Assembly: GCA_016936815.1 (NCBI GenBank)
Contig: JAFGXD010000091.1
Location: 1-33,810 of the forward strand
Reading direction: 5' to 3'
Origin: Bacteroidales bacterium
GTDB taxonomy: Bacteria; Bacteroidota; Bacteroidia; Bacteroidales; GWF2-38-335
Length of the DNA: 33,810 nt
A program made the translations under genes and the position numbers. Of the stretch, positions 8,255 to 18,437 are shown piece by piece; within the stretch, counting starts at the first letter, position 1, and the number at the start of each line of letters is the position of its first letter. The notes beneath the pieces were generated by a model that ran no database searches, was not told the DNA's origin, and saw nothing but the letters and a program-made list of their open reading frames with translations.

Positions 8255-10066
8255 ATGAGACTTAGTTTATTTATTTTATCATTAATATTTAGCTCAGGAC
8301 TTCTTGTGGGCCAAGATGTTACAGTTATTGCTTCCGGACCTAACGTTGTGGCCAATGGTGAAGCTTTTTATCTAAAATATCAGGTCAATGCTCAGGCAAC
8401 AAAACTTGTGCCCCCTTCTTTCGGAGATTTCGATTTTCTTGGCGGACCTTCCACTTCTACCATGCACAGTTATTCCAATGTTAATGGAGTAGCACAAAAT
8501 ACTGTTACTTATACATATACATACACTCTAAGGGCAAAAAAAGAAGGGAAGTTTAAACTTAATCCAGCAATTGTAACTGTTGGAGGAAAAGAATATTCGT
8601 CTAATTCAATTACCATTGATGTTGCTAAAGCTAATCAACAATCTAATCAAAATCAGAATACTCAAAACCAAACATCCGGACCTCCCAATATTAGTGGAAA
8701 TGATTTGTATTTATCTGTACTTGTGAATAGAACCAATATTTTTCAAGGCGAGTACCTTGTAGCAACTGTGAAACTTTTCTCTAAAGTAGATTTGGTGGAT
8801 TTGGGTAGTTACAACCCTCCAACTTTTAATGGATTCCTAAAGTCAGAGGTTGAACAGAAACAATTGCAGTTGCAAAAAGAAAATGTTAATGGAAATATTT
8901 ATAATACTGTTGTTATTGCACAATACATTTTAACACCACAAAAAAGCGGTAAGTTAATTATTGAACCTTCTGAAATAGAGTGTGTTATACAATATAGAGT
9001 TAATTCAGGTAGAAGAAGTTTAATGGATGAGTTTTTTGGTAGAAATGTGCAACGAATGACAAAAAAAGTTAGATCCTCTGCTGTTTCAGTTGTTGTAAAC
9101 CCATTACCGGGAAATAAACCCAATGATTTTAATGGCACAGTTGGTAAGTTTAATCTCGAAAGTTCAATAGATAAGAATGAATTAATGGCAAATGAAGCTA
9201 TTACTCTTACTTATACTGTTAAAGGTAAGGGAAATCTAGAACTTATTGATCCTTTTCAAATAAAGTTTCCACATAATTTTGAGGTTTATGATCCGAAAAT
9301 TATTAATAATGTAAGTACCGGAATAAATGGTTCTTCAGGCTCAAAAACATTCGAATATCTTGTAATACCTCGTCATGCCGGTAATTATACAATTCCGGAA
9401 GTTAAGTTTTCATATTTCGATTTAGAATCAAAAACCTACAAACAATTATCGGCACAATCGTATGAAATTTCAGTTGCTAAAGGCGATGGAACTAATGATG
9501 TTCCTGTAATTTCTGGAGTTGAAAAAGAAGATTTAAAGTATATTGGAAAAGATATCAGACATATAAAAACCAATGCTTCAAGTTTTGAAAGAACTAATGG
9601 CTTTATTTTTGGATCGTCAACATATTTTTTAAGTTTCCCTGCTGCTCTTTTGGCTTTTATTCTGATAGTGTTTTTAAGAAAGAACCATATTAAAAAGAAC
9701 TCCGATATAGCAGGCGTTAAGAACAAAAAAGCTAAAAAAATTGCAGAAAAGAGGCTTAGGGTTGCACATTCATATATGAATAGCAGCAATTCTGAATTGT
9801 TTTACGACGAGCTATTGAAAGCTATTTGGGGATATTTTAGCGACAAGTTTAATATTCCGTTGGCTGATTTAAGTCGCGAAAAAATAATTGACAAAATAAA
9901 GGCATTAAATCAGTCGGAAGACTTTGTTTCGGAGGTAAATGCAATAATAGACACTTGCGAGTTTGCCAGATACGCCCCTTCAGAAAGCAAAGGAGAAATG
10001 AATTTTATATACTCAAAAGCAGTTGGAATTATTGGAATGTCGGAAAAAAACTTAAAGCAGATATGA
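8255..10066 (+). CDS. batD: BatD, oxygen-tolerance membrane protein
   Basis: 603 residues: signal peptide (1-19), several periplasmic immunoglobulin-like beta domains beginning DVTVIASGPNVVANGEAF, a Gln/Asn/Ser-rich linker near residues 128-145, a transmembrane helix near 455-473 (around FLSFPAALLAFILIVFL), and a cytoplasmic helical tail with ELFYDELLKAIWGYFSDKF. This is the BatD layout. Its N-terminal beta domain is similar in kind to that of the protein at 3787-5208. It overlaps batE by four bases (ATGA), so the two are likely coupled. Confidence 0.92.
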   Translation: MRLSLFILSLIFSSGLLVGQDVTVIASGPNVVANGEAFYLKYQVNAQATKLVPPSFGDFDFLGGPSTSTMHSYSNVNGVAQNTVTYTYTYTLRAKKEGKFKLNPAIVTVGGKEYSSNSITIDVAKANQQSNQNQNTQNQTSGPPNISGNDLYLSVLVNRTNIFQGEYLVATVKLFSKVDLVDLGSYNPPTFNGFLKSEVEQKQLQLQKENVNGNIYNTVVIAQYILTPQKSGKLIIEPSEIECVIQYRVNSGRRSLMDEFFGRNVQRMTKKVRSSAVSVVVNPLPGNKPNDFNGTVGKFNLESSIDKNELMANEAITLTYTVKGKGNLELIDPFQIKFPHNFEVYDPKIINNVSTGINGSSGSKTFEYLVIPRHAGNYTIPEVKFSYFDLESKTYKQLSAQSYEISVAKGDGTNDVPVISGVEKEDLKYIGKDIRHIKTNASSFERTNGFIFGSSTYFLSFPAALLAFILIVFLRKNHIKKNSDIAGVKNKKAKKIAEKRLRVAHSYMNSSNSELFYDELLKAIWGYFSDKFNIPLADLSREKIIDKIKALNQSEDFVSEVNAIIDTCEFARYAPSESKGEMNFIYSKAVGIIGMSEKNLKQI

Positions 10067-10812
10067 AAAACATTATAATAATTTTGGGAATAGTTATTGC
10101 ACTAGTTGGTCAATCGCAGACTAGTGAATTACTCGATTCGGCAAATGCCAGATATAATGAAGGGAATTATACTCTGGCAATTAACTCCTATAAAAAAATT
10201 ATTTCTATGGGTTATGTATCGGCCGACTTGCATTACAATCTTGGAAATGCATATTACAGAACCGGCGATTTTCCTCATGCAATATTAAACTATGAAAGAG
10301 CTAGAAAACTATCGCCCAACGATGAAGATATTAAGTTTAACTTGCATTTGGCTTACTTAAAAGTTAGTGCAAAAAATGAGACAAAGCCTGAGTTGACAGT
10401 AAATATTTGGCTAAAAAATATAAGAATGATTGCTAGTTCAAATTCGTGGGCAATTTTTTCTATTATAAGTTTTATTATTTTTCTTAGCCTTGTTTTGGTT
10501 TTCCTATTTTCGTCAAATATTACTACTAAGAGAATTTTGTTGGTAGGAGCTGTTGTTTTATTATTTTTTTCTGTAATAGCTACAATTTTTTCCTACCAAA
10601 GAAAAAACGATGTTTTAAATTTTTCCACCGCAGTAATCTCCGACCCCACAGTAACCGTTAAAAGCTCTCCTGATGTTAATGGTAACGATGTTTTTATTGT
10701 TTATGAAGGGGCAATGGTATCGGTAAAAGACTCCATTCCGGGCTGGAAGAGGGTTGTTCTGCAAAATGGCGAATCGGGATGGATTCCCGCAGGGACTATT
10801 GTTGAAATATAG
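10063..10812 (+). CDS. batE: BatE, TPR and SH3-domain membrane protein
   Basis: About 249 residues: signal peptide or anchor (1-19), TPR units (about 25-110, e.g. ADLHYNLGNAYYRTGDFPHA), two adjacent membrane helices (about 130-150 and 160-178), and a C-terminal bacterial SH3-like domain (about 190-249, with VTVKSSPDVNGNDVFIVYEG and WIPAGTIVEI). The frame is open upstream to 9955, but the ATG at 10063 is chosen because it begins the signal peptide and overlaps the batD stop as ATGA. It ends the operon; no strong terminator hairpin follows. Confidence 0.92.
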   Translation: MKNIIIILGIVIALVGQSQTSELLDSANARYNEGNYTLAINSYKKIISMGYVSADLHYNLGNAYYRTGDFPHAILNYERARKLSPNDEDIKFNLHLAYLKVSAKNETKPELTVNIWLKNIRMIASSNSWAIFSIISFIIFLSLVLVFLFSSNITTKRILLVGAVVLLFFSVIATIFSYQRKNDVLNFSTAVISDPTVTVKSSPDVNGNDVFIVYEGAMVSVKDSIPGWKRVVLQNGESGWIPAGTIVEI

Positions 10813-10829
10813 AATCTTTTTAAGATAAG

Positions 10830-11051
10830 TTACTCAACCAAACGAGTATAGGCAATAGGTGGATCAATAGACTTATCGACAAAATATTCCACTAGATGAC
10901 TGTATGATTCAACGAATTTTGAAAGCTTTCCGTACTTTATCCCTTGATTCCTTAAATAGGCTCCTACTTCAGCAAGATTTGCCCAACCATTTTCCTTGGT
11001 GCAGTTCTTTACTGCTTCAATAAGTGAGTTTTCAATTAATTGTTTATCCAT
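10830..11051 (-). CDS. Stand-alone LOTUS/OST-HTH domain mini-protein
   Basis: 73 residues that are almost entirely one small domain. LIENSLIEAVKNCTKENGWA, then NLAEVGAYLRNQG, then YGKLSKFVES matches the OST-HTH/LOTUS winged-helix pattern, usually found fused to NYN (LabA-like) nucleases and proposed to bind RNA. The frame stays open to 11159, but the start is placed at ATG 11051 because the upstream extension is low complexity and not domain-like. It converges on batE (17 bp apart) and diverges from ligA. No nuclease domain is fused to it, so it would need to act as an adaptor or a nucleic-acid binder. Confidence 0.72.
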   Translation of the reverse strand: MDKQLIENSLIEAVKNCTKENGWANLAEVGAYLRNQGIKYGKLSKFVESYSHLVEYFVDKSIDPPIAYTRLVE

Positions 11052-11119
11052 GTTGCTAACATTTTCTATAACAAGACCAATTTTCTTAAAAAATTTCGTA
11101 TTGCAAAAAACTTGTCTAA

Positions 11120-13189
<2,070 letters not shown>

Positions 13190-13241
13190 TTTTTGCTTGC
13201 CCTATCAGTCTTTTATTTCCAAAAGCAAAAGTATTGTCGAA

Positions 13242-13270
13242 AGTCTGTTAATAAAACAGGCTTTTTTTTT
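13242..13270 (+). terminator. Rho-independent terminator after ligA
   Basis: Stem AGTCTGTT / AACAGGCT (one G-T wobble) with loop AATAA, followed directly by nine T residues (13262-13270). Confidence 0.85.
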
Positions 13271-13293
13271 CTATTATCTCTTGAAAAACTTGT

Positions 13294-13301
13294 TACATTT
13301 G
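13294..13301 (+). promoter_or_regulatory. -7 element of the transaldolase gene
   Basis: TACATTTG matches TAnnTTTG exactly, 23 bp upstream of the ATG, with the ligA terminator just ahead. The -33 region holds only TTTC-like sequence, so the full promoter is weaker than the others here. Confidence 0.6.
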
Positions 13302-13323
13302 GCCGTTATTAAAACTTTAGTTT

Positions 13324-13980
13324 ATGAAATTTTTTATTGATACTGCAAATTTAAAGCAAATTGAAGAAGCTCAGGCTTTGGGCGTACTCGATGGAGTAAC
13401 AACAAATCCTTCATTAATGGCCAAAGAAGGAATTAAAGGAGAAAAAAACATTAAACAACATTATATCAACATTTGTAATATTGTTGATGGTGATGTTTCT
13501 GCAGAAGTAATTTCAACAGATTTTGAAGGAATGATTCGTGAAGGCGAAGAATTAGCTGCTTTACATTCGCAAATAGTTGTTAAAGTACCAATAATAAAAG
13601 ATGGAGTTAAAGCAATTAAGTACTTTTCCGATAAGAAAATTAGAACTAATTGTACATTGGTTTTCTCGGCAGGACAAGCTCTTTTAGCAGCAAAAGCCGG
13701 CGCAACTTATGTTAGTCCTTTTATTGGCAGACTTGATGACAATTCAACCGATGGAGTTCAATTAATTGAGCAAATTGTGCAAATGTACAATTATTATGAA
13801 TTTGAAACTCAGGTTCTTGCTGCATCAATTCGACATACCATGCACATAATTAAATGTATGGAAGCCGGTGCCGATGTTGCAACTTGTCCCCTCGATGCAA
13901 TTCTAGGGTTGTTAAATCACCCTCTTACCGATATTGGTCTTGCAAAATTCCTTGCTGATTATAAGAAAGTTAACGGATAA
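13324..13980 (+). CDS. fsa: Transaldolase / fructose-6-phosphate aldolase-like protein (TalC/FSA type)
   Basis: 218 residues, the short-form size. The opening [16 protein letters not shown] and [13 protein letters not shown] and the Schiff-base lysine Lys87 in VVKVP are diagnostic of the small transaldolase/FSA family. It either moves a dihydroxyacetone unit between sugar phosphates (transaldolase) or cleaves fructose 6-phosphate; sequence reading alone does not settle which. Many Bacteroidota appear to use this short form as their pentose-phosphate transaldolase. The stop lies 10 bp before the TTG start of the next gene, so the two may be co-transcribed. Confidence 0.93.
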   Translation: MKFFIDTANLKQIEEAQALGVLDGVTTNPSLMAKEGIKGEKNIKQHYINICNIVDGDVSAEVISTDFEGMIREGEELAALHSQIVVKVPIIKDGVKAIKYFSDKKIRTNCTLVFSAGQALLAAKAGATYVSPFIGRLDDNSTDGVQLIEQIVQMYNYYEFETQVLAASIRHTMHIIKCMEAGADVATCPLDAILGLLNHPLTDIGLAKFLADYKKVNG

Positions 13981-13990
13981 TTATTTTATT

Positions 13991-14608
13991 TTGGCATCAT
14001 TTATAAGACTTTACGAAGATAATCCCAATCCAAAGGACGTAAGAAAAGTTGTGGAAGTTCTTAACGATGGAGGGGTTGTAATTTATCCAACCGATTCTGT
14101 TTACGGTATTGGTTGTAGCATTGATAAAGCTAGAGCTGTTGAGAGAATAGGGCTGATAAAAAGTGAAAAAATAGAGAAAACCAATTTCTCATTTATTTTT
14201 TGCGATTTAAGTCAGATTTCCGAGTACACAAAAAATCTGGATAACACCATTTTTAAGTTATTAAAAAGAAATTTGCCCGGACCCTTCACTTTTATTCTAG
14301 AGGCAAATAACAATATTCCAAAACTTTTCAAGGCTAAGAAAAAAACCATAGGAATTAGAGTTCCGGATAACAATATTATTAGAGAAATTGTTCGGGAACT
14401 TGGTCATCCAATAATGACTACTTCTGTGTTAGACGACGACGAAATTATTGAGTACACAACCGATCCTGAGCTTATTTATGAAAAATACCAGGATTTGGTT
14501 GATTTAGTAATAAATGGCGGTTATGGCAACAACGAACCATCTACTGTAGTAGACTGCACAGGTCCTGAACCTGAAATAATCAGGGAAGGAATAGGACAGT
14601 TATTGTAG
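13991..14608 (+). CDS. YciO-type Sua5/YrdC family protein (threonylcarbamoyl-AMP synthase-like)
   Basis: About 205 residues. The core VIYPTDSVYGIGC, the KKTIGIRVPDN segment and the ending GYGNNEPSTVVDCTG match the Sua5/YciO/YrdC fold, closer to E. coli YciO than YrdC. Family members make threonylcarbamoyl-AMP from threonine, bicarbonate and ATP for tRNA t6A37. Whether this copy is the main enzyme or a YciO-like homologue depends on other copies in the genome. The frame is open back to 13934 inside the transaldolase gene, but TTG 13991 gives the usual N-terminus ASFIRLYEDNP and avoids the overlap. Confidence 0.85.
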   Translation: MASFIRLYEDNPNPKDVRKVVEVLNDGGVVIYPTDSVYGIGCSIDKARAVERIGLIKSEKIEKTNFSFIFCDLSQISEYTKNLDNTIFKLLKRNLPGPFTFILEANNNIPKLFKAKKKTIGIRVPDNNIIREIVRELGHPIMTTSVLDDDEIIEYTTDPELIYEKYQDLVDLVINGGYGNNEPSTVVDCTGPEPEIIREGIGQLL

Positions 14609-14612
14609 TTTT

Positions 14613-14738
14613 TTAGACTGCTGAATTATCCGATTCGGTATCTTTTACTTTCTTGTTTTGAATATTCTTTTTTGGTTCAAAAGTCTTTTTATTTTCCTGA
14701 TTTTCTTCAATTGTATTTTTGTCGCTTTTGTGGCAAAT
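14613..14738 (-). pseudogene. Possible C-terminal remnant of a lost gene
   Basis: A 41-codon minus-strand frame with no ATG reads as a lysine/glutamate-rich tail (e.g. NTIEENQENKKTF and KKVKDTESDNSAV) and ends at TAA 14615-14613. Restoring one A in the run near 14729 would join it to a second open stretch reading LIIDYLNLPQK. It lies just beyond the 3' end of the large secreted-protein gene and looks like a fragment left after rearrangement. The evidence is only codon-like composition. Confidence 0.25.
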
Positions 14739-14753
14739 TCAGGTAATCAATAA

Positions 14754-17369
14754 TCAAAACCCCTCACCTTTAACAAACTTGGAACTTATAACTCCCTTAC
14801 TACTATAAATTTTAACCAAATAAATTCCATTAGGCAAGGAGTTGATATCAATTTCAGCAACTTGTCTTTCGGGTGTTTGCTGCAGCAGCTTTTTTCCATT
14901 TATATCGTAAACCTCAATTTTTCGGGTAAATTCGGGTAAATTAATATACACAATATCTCTCGAAGGATTGGGATAGACAATGGTTTGTGAAAGTTTTTGC
15001 TCGGGTATTGAAACGGGAATTTCGCTAACATAAGTATTAACAGCAGTATTTGTAACAATTGCAGGATTGTAATCGAAGAAAATATAGGCTGTATTTGTTA
15101 CCATTGTTCCTTCTGCAAGATTTGGTTTTGGAGAAATAGAATACCTCACAAAACCATGACTTTCAGGTTCGTTTACTATGCTGTCGGGAAGCAAAATATT
15201 TTGGAAACTGAAAATGAGTTCGTTACCGGTATCCAATTCCAAGCTAACCGGATGACTAAATGCTTCGAGTGTGAAAGTTTCAAAATCCAGATTGTTGCTT
15301 ATTGTATCGCGAATAACCACAGTAAAAGCTGTATCGTTTCCGGTGTTTTGAAAACGTATGGTGTAGGTAAGTCGATCACCGTGTAGCACATATCCGGGAC
15401 TGCCAAAACCCGCCGGACTTACATTCTTATCGTTTGGATCGAATGAACCGGTAATTTCCTGTATCAAAGTATCGTAATTGTTTACCAGACAAGTATCAGG
15501 ATCTATTGGAGTAATAAATGCAGTTGAAAATAGCGTATCTCCTAAAAATTCTACACCCGGAACCACAAAGTCTGTTCTAATTACATTTTGCACGCCAGGT
15601 CCTAAATTTTCGTATTCAAACTCAAGAGTATTTCCAATAATAGAACTTGGTGTAATTGAACTTGAAACATAAGTAAGCAAAGAATCATACTCAAAACTAA
15701 CAGTACCCGAAGCATTTACAGTGCCCCAGTTTTTGCAGGTTAGCCAGTAATGAGTTGCAAAACCGGCACGAGTAGGGCCGCCGGTTATATACACAGCCAC
15801 ATCGGGAATATTAACTTTAGATAATATTCCAATATCAAGACTATCAACAAGTTGACCTGCCGAATCTATACTAAAAACATAATCGTCGGTTGTTGAATAC
15901 CAGTGAGCTAGAGGCACATAAGAAACAGTATAATTTCCCGGTTCAGCATAAAAATAGTAATACCCATCATTATTCGTAAAAGCAAATTGAGGTCCCGGTT
16001 CAAGCTTAACCATTTGATCTGCAACAACCGCTTCATCGAGGTCTTTTATTTGGTTTTCGTTTTCGTCTAGGAACATATTGCCGGTAATATTTGGTTCAAA
16101 AAGTTTCACTACCCACATATCATAACTACCATTATTTCCTGAAACATTGCCATCATTTGAATTTGTCGTACCAGCCACTATATAACCACCATCGATGGTC
16201 TGCTGAACGTTATATGCTCCATCAATTCCACTTCCACCTAGACATTTTTGCCATTTAATATTTCCGAGATTATCCAGTATCGCAACCCAAAAATCTACAT
16301 TTCCATGATTTCCGGAAACATCTCCATCATTTGATTCTGAATTTCCTGCCACTATATATCCACCATCTGAGGTTATTTGTATGGAAAAAGAATGTTCCCA
16401 ATATGTTCCTCCCAAACATTTTTGCCATTGAATATTTCCGAGATTATCCAGTTTGACAATCCAGACATCATAACCCCAGTTATATCCAAAAACATCGCCA
16501 TCACCAGAGCATGTCTCACCTGCAACTATGTAACCTCCATCTGCTGTTTGTTTTATAGAAAATGCTCCATCCCAGTCAGTTCCCCCCAAACATTTTTGCC
16601 ATTGCAAATCCCCAAGATTATCTAGTTTAACAACCCACATATCCTCTTCACCATTATTTCCTGAAACATCTCCATCATTTGAAAATGTATAGCCTGTTAC
16701 AATATATCCACCATCGGTAGTTTGCTGAATATAATGTGCTCTATCATATTCTGTTCCCCCAAAACATTTTTGCCATATAATATTTCCACTATTATCCAAT
16801 TTCACTATCAACATGTCTTCATTTCCATTATTTCCTGAAATATCTCCATCATTTGACCAGGTATATCCCGCTACAATATATCCATTATCTATTGTCTGTT
16901 GAATGAAATATGCATAATCATCATTTGTTCCACCTATGCATTTTTGCCATTGAATATTCCCGGAATTATCTAATTTAACAAACCATATATCATAACTACC
17001 ATTATTTCCCGTAACATCGCCATTATTTGAATTTGTCGTACCAACCACAATATAACCACCATCATCGGTCTTTTGAATGTGGGTTGCATAATCATCATTT
17101 GTTCCCCCAAAACATTTCTGCCACAGTAAATTTCCAATAATATCCAATTTCACTATCCATATATCAGTACCTCCATTATTTCCTGAAACATCACCATTAT
17201 TTGAACTGGTGCTTCCCGCAACAATATATCCACCATTAGAGGTTTGTTGAATGGAATATGCGTAATCACCATCAGTTCCCCCCAAACATTTCTGCCACTG
17301 AATATGCACCTGGCAGTTTAGCATGAAAGAAAAAGACAAAACAAAAAGAATTGAGAATAAGGTTTTCAT
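14754..17369 (-). CDS. T9SS-secreted protein with seven repeats, Cna-B-like and DUF11-like domains
   Basis: 871 residues: signal peptide (1-19); seven repeats of about 58 residues (about 22-425), each with WQKC(L/F/I)GGT, then QQT..GGYIVAG, then NNGxxDxWxVKLD; a SdrD B/Cna-B-like domain (about 428-500, FLDENENQIKDLDEA); immunoglobulin-like regions ending in a conserved-repeat (DUF11-like) domain (about 640-790, YTIRFQNTGNDTAFTVVIRDT); and a type IX secretion sorting domain (about 800-871, YPNPSRDIVYINL ... GIYLVKIYSSKG). It is presumably exported and anchored or released at the cell surface. Seven repeats could close a beta-propeller. Function unknown. It has its own promoter. Confidence 0.85.
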   Translation of the reverse strand: MKTLFSILFVLSFSFMLNCQVHIQWQKCLGGTDGDYAYSIQQTSNGGYIVAGSTSSNNGDVSGNNGGTDIWIVKLDIIGNLLWQKCFGGTNDDYATHIQKTDDGGYIVVGTTNSNNGDVTGNNGSYDIWFVKLDNSGNIQWQKCIGGTNDDYAYFIQQTIDNGYIVAGYTWSNDGDISGNNGNEDMLIVKLDNSGNIIWQKCFGGTEYDRAHYIQQTTDGGYIVTGYTFSNDGDVSGNNGEEDMWVVKLDNLGDLQWQKCLGGTDWDGAFSIKQTADGGYIVAGETCSGDGDVFGYNWGYDVWIVKLDNLGNIQWQKCLGGTYWEHSFSIQITSDGGYIVAGNSESNDGDVSGNHGNVDFWVAILDNLGNIKWQKCLGGSGIDGAYNVQQTIDGGYIVAGTTNSNDGNVSGNNGSYDMWVVKLFEPNITGNMFLDENENQIKDLDEAVVADQMVKLEPGPQFAFTNNDGYYYFYAEPGNYTVSYVPLAHWYSTTDDYVFSIDSAGQLVDSLDIGILSKVNIPDVAVYITGGPTRAGFATHYWLTCKNWGTVNASGTVSFEYDSLLTYVSSSITPSSIIGNTLEFEYENLGPGVQNVIRTDFVVPGVEFLGDTLFSTAFITPIDPDTCLVNNYDTLIQEITGSFDPNDKNVSPAGFGSPGYVLHGDRLTYTIRFQNTGNDTAFTVVIRDTISNNLDFETFTLEAFSHPVSLELDTGNELIFSFQNILLPDSIVNEPESHGFVRYSISPKPNLAEGTMVTNTAYIFFDYNPAIVTNTAVNTYVSEIPVSIPEQKLSQTIVYPNPSRDIVYINLPEFTRKIEVYDINGKKLLQQTPERQVAEIDINSLPNGIYLVKIYSSKGVISSKFVKGEGF
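16097..17303 (-). repeat. Seven tandem ~175-bp coding repeats
   Basis: The array encodes seven copies of about 58 residues in the secreted protein. Stretches such as the complement of CATTTTTGCCA recur at each unit start, and the units are clearly similar at DNA level but not identical. The length is in frame, so recombination between units would change the copy number without disrupting the gene. Confidence 0.9.
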
Positions 17370-17405
17370 AGCATTTGGTTTTTAGTTCAAATAAAAACTG
17401 ATATA

Positions 17406-17436
17406 CAAATGTATTAATTTATTGTATTAAAGCAAG
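17406..17436 (-). promoter_or_regulatory. Promoter of the seven-repeat secreted protein
   Basis: Minus-strand CTTG (17436-17433, one mismatch), a 19-bp spacer and TACATTTG (17413-17406, exact) match the Bacteroidota consensus. The predicted start near 17399 gives a leader of about 30 nt to the ATG at 17369. Confidence 0.7.
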
Positions 17437-17521
17437 ATGATTTTGGAAAAAATGAAAAATATTGGATATTAATTATTTGCAGTTTGCTGATGATTGAAGA
17501 TATCTATCCTGTTTATTTTTG

Positions 17522-17866
17522 TCAAAAAGACTGAATAATCTTATCTATTTTTTCCTTAAGTGAGGGTAATTCATAACAAACAACATTCCATACCTGCCTG
17601 GAAGAAACTCCAAAATACTCATGTGCAATTACGTTCCTAAAGGCCTTTATTTTGTTCCATTCAATGTCTAAATATAAAGTTTTTACTTCTTTACTTATAT
17701 TTGCGGCAGCCTCTCCAATTATTTCGAGTTGCCTTTCAACACCAGACTGGACAAGATGGTTATTTAAATACTTTTCTTCATCAAAGTCCTTTGTAAAACT
17801 TTCAATATATAGAATTGCATCCCTTATATGTAACAATCTTATTTTATCATTAAGCCGCTCTTTCAT
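17522..17866 (-). CDS. hepT: HepT-family toxin (DUF86), RNase-like
   Basis: 114 residues. The HEPN signature RX4HXY is intact as Arg77-NVIA-His82-Glu-Tyr84, and the GVERQLEIIGEAAANIS helix is typical of HepT. HepT is the toxin of the MntA-HepT (type VII) system, a HEPN ribonuclease silenced when MntA adds AMP to the tyrosine of that motif. Its ATG lies inside the end of mntA with a 17-bp overlap, so translation is coupled to the antitoxin. It lies between a secreted-protein gene and an uncharacterised exported-protein gene. Confidence 0.9.
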   Translation of the reverse strand: MKERLNDKIRLLHIRDAILYIESFTKDFDEEKYLNNHLVQSGVERQLEIIGEAAANISKEVKTLYLDIEWNKIKAFRNVIAHEYFGVSSRQVWNVVCYELPSLKEKIDKIIQSF

Positions 17867-18149
17867 ATATTAGTAGTTTATCCTTTTCAATAAGAGGTTT
17901 TATATATTTCGACATTCCATCTTCGGAAACAATGTCAACTTTTGCCTTTAGCTGTTTTTCGAGTTCTAGTTTCCAGCTAATAAGGTCTAAGAGACTAACA
18001 GGTACTGAATAGTCAATTTCAAGTATAATGTCAATATCACTCTTTTCATTTTCTTCGTTACGCGAATAAGACCCAAAAATATATGCTTTGATTACGGGTT
18101 TATTTGAGAAGTATGTCTTTAACATTTCAATGGATTCTTGTCGTAACAT
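17850..18149 (-). CDS. mntA: MntA-family nucleotidyltransferase antitoxin
   Basis: 99 residues with the minimal nucleotidyltransferase motif GSX10DXD complete: Gly26-Ser27, then Asp38 and Asp40; a further acidic residue lies in VDIVSED. In characterised pairs MntA transfers AMP from ATP to the HepT tyrosine and so neutralises it. It is first in the operon, upstream of hepT, which gives antitoxin-first expression. An exact -7 element lies 15 bp upstream of the ATG. Confidence 0.9.
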   Translation of the reverse strand: MLRQESIEMLKTYFSNKPVIKAYIFGSYSRNEENEKSDIDIILEIDYSVPVSLLDLISWKLELEKQLKAKVDIVSEDGMSKYIKPLIEKDKLLIYERAA

Positions 18150-18163
18150 TTTCGTTTTTTATA

Positions 18164-18193
18164 CAAAAATAAACAATATTTTCTTATAACAAT
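18164..18193 (-). promoter_or_regulatory. Probable promoter of mntA-hepT
   Basis: Minus-strand TATTTTTG (18171-18164) is an exact -7 match. ATTG at 18193-18190 is a weaker -33 with an 18-bp spacer. The start would fall near 18157, leaving only about 8 nt before the ATG. Confidence 0.5.
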
Positions 18194-18437
18194 CAATTAA
18201 TTTATTGTCAATAATATCCATAAAACTTAAGATTCTTGCCTAGATTTATTTTCCTTATATTAAATCTCAGGTACAAAGGAGTTTTTTCGGTTTTCTATTG
18301 TAATAGCATTTCATTCGATCAGGTTGAGAATAAACCATAAATCTTTTCCGCCAAGGCTTCAGACTAGTTGGTCTATAATTAACACACAAACCCCAATAAT
18401 GCAAAAGATATTAATTTTAATATATGAAAGAAGTCTC
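18194..18437. other. Intergenic stretch with a possible fossil reading frame
   Basis: The gap between mntA and the next gene has no ATG-started gene. On the minus strand 18410-18267 is open for about 47 codons with only TTG or internal ATG starts, reading in part NYRPTSLKPWRK and MVYSQPDRMKCYYNRK before a TGA. The tryptophan, tyrosine and cysteine content is unusual for random low-GC sequence. It may be a small gene, a decayed gene or a translated intergenic repeat. No hairpin terminator was found. Confidence 0.25.

Noticed and set aside
9955-10062. Longer N-terminus for BatE
   Set aside because: The extension lies wholly inside batD in another frame; the signal peptide and the ATGA overlap fix the start at 10063.
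13934-13990. Start of the YciO-like gene inside the transaldolase gene
   Set aside because: The extension reads the end of the transaldolase gene in another frame and has no family similarity; TTG 13991 gives the usual N-terminus.
16097-17303. Regular repeat array as a possible CRISPR
   Set aside because: Units are about 175 bp, coding throughout, with no short identical repeats separated by unique spacers.
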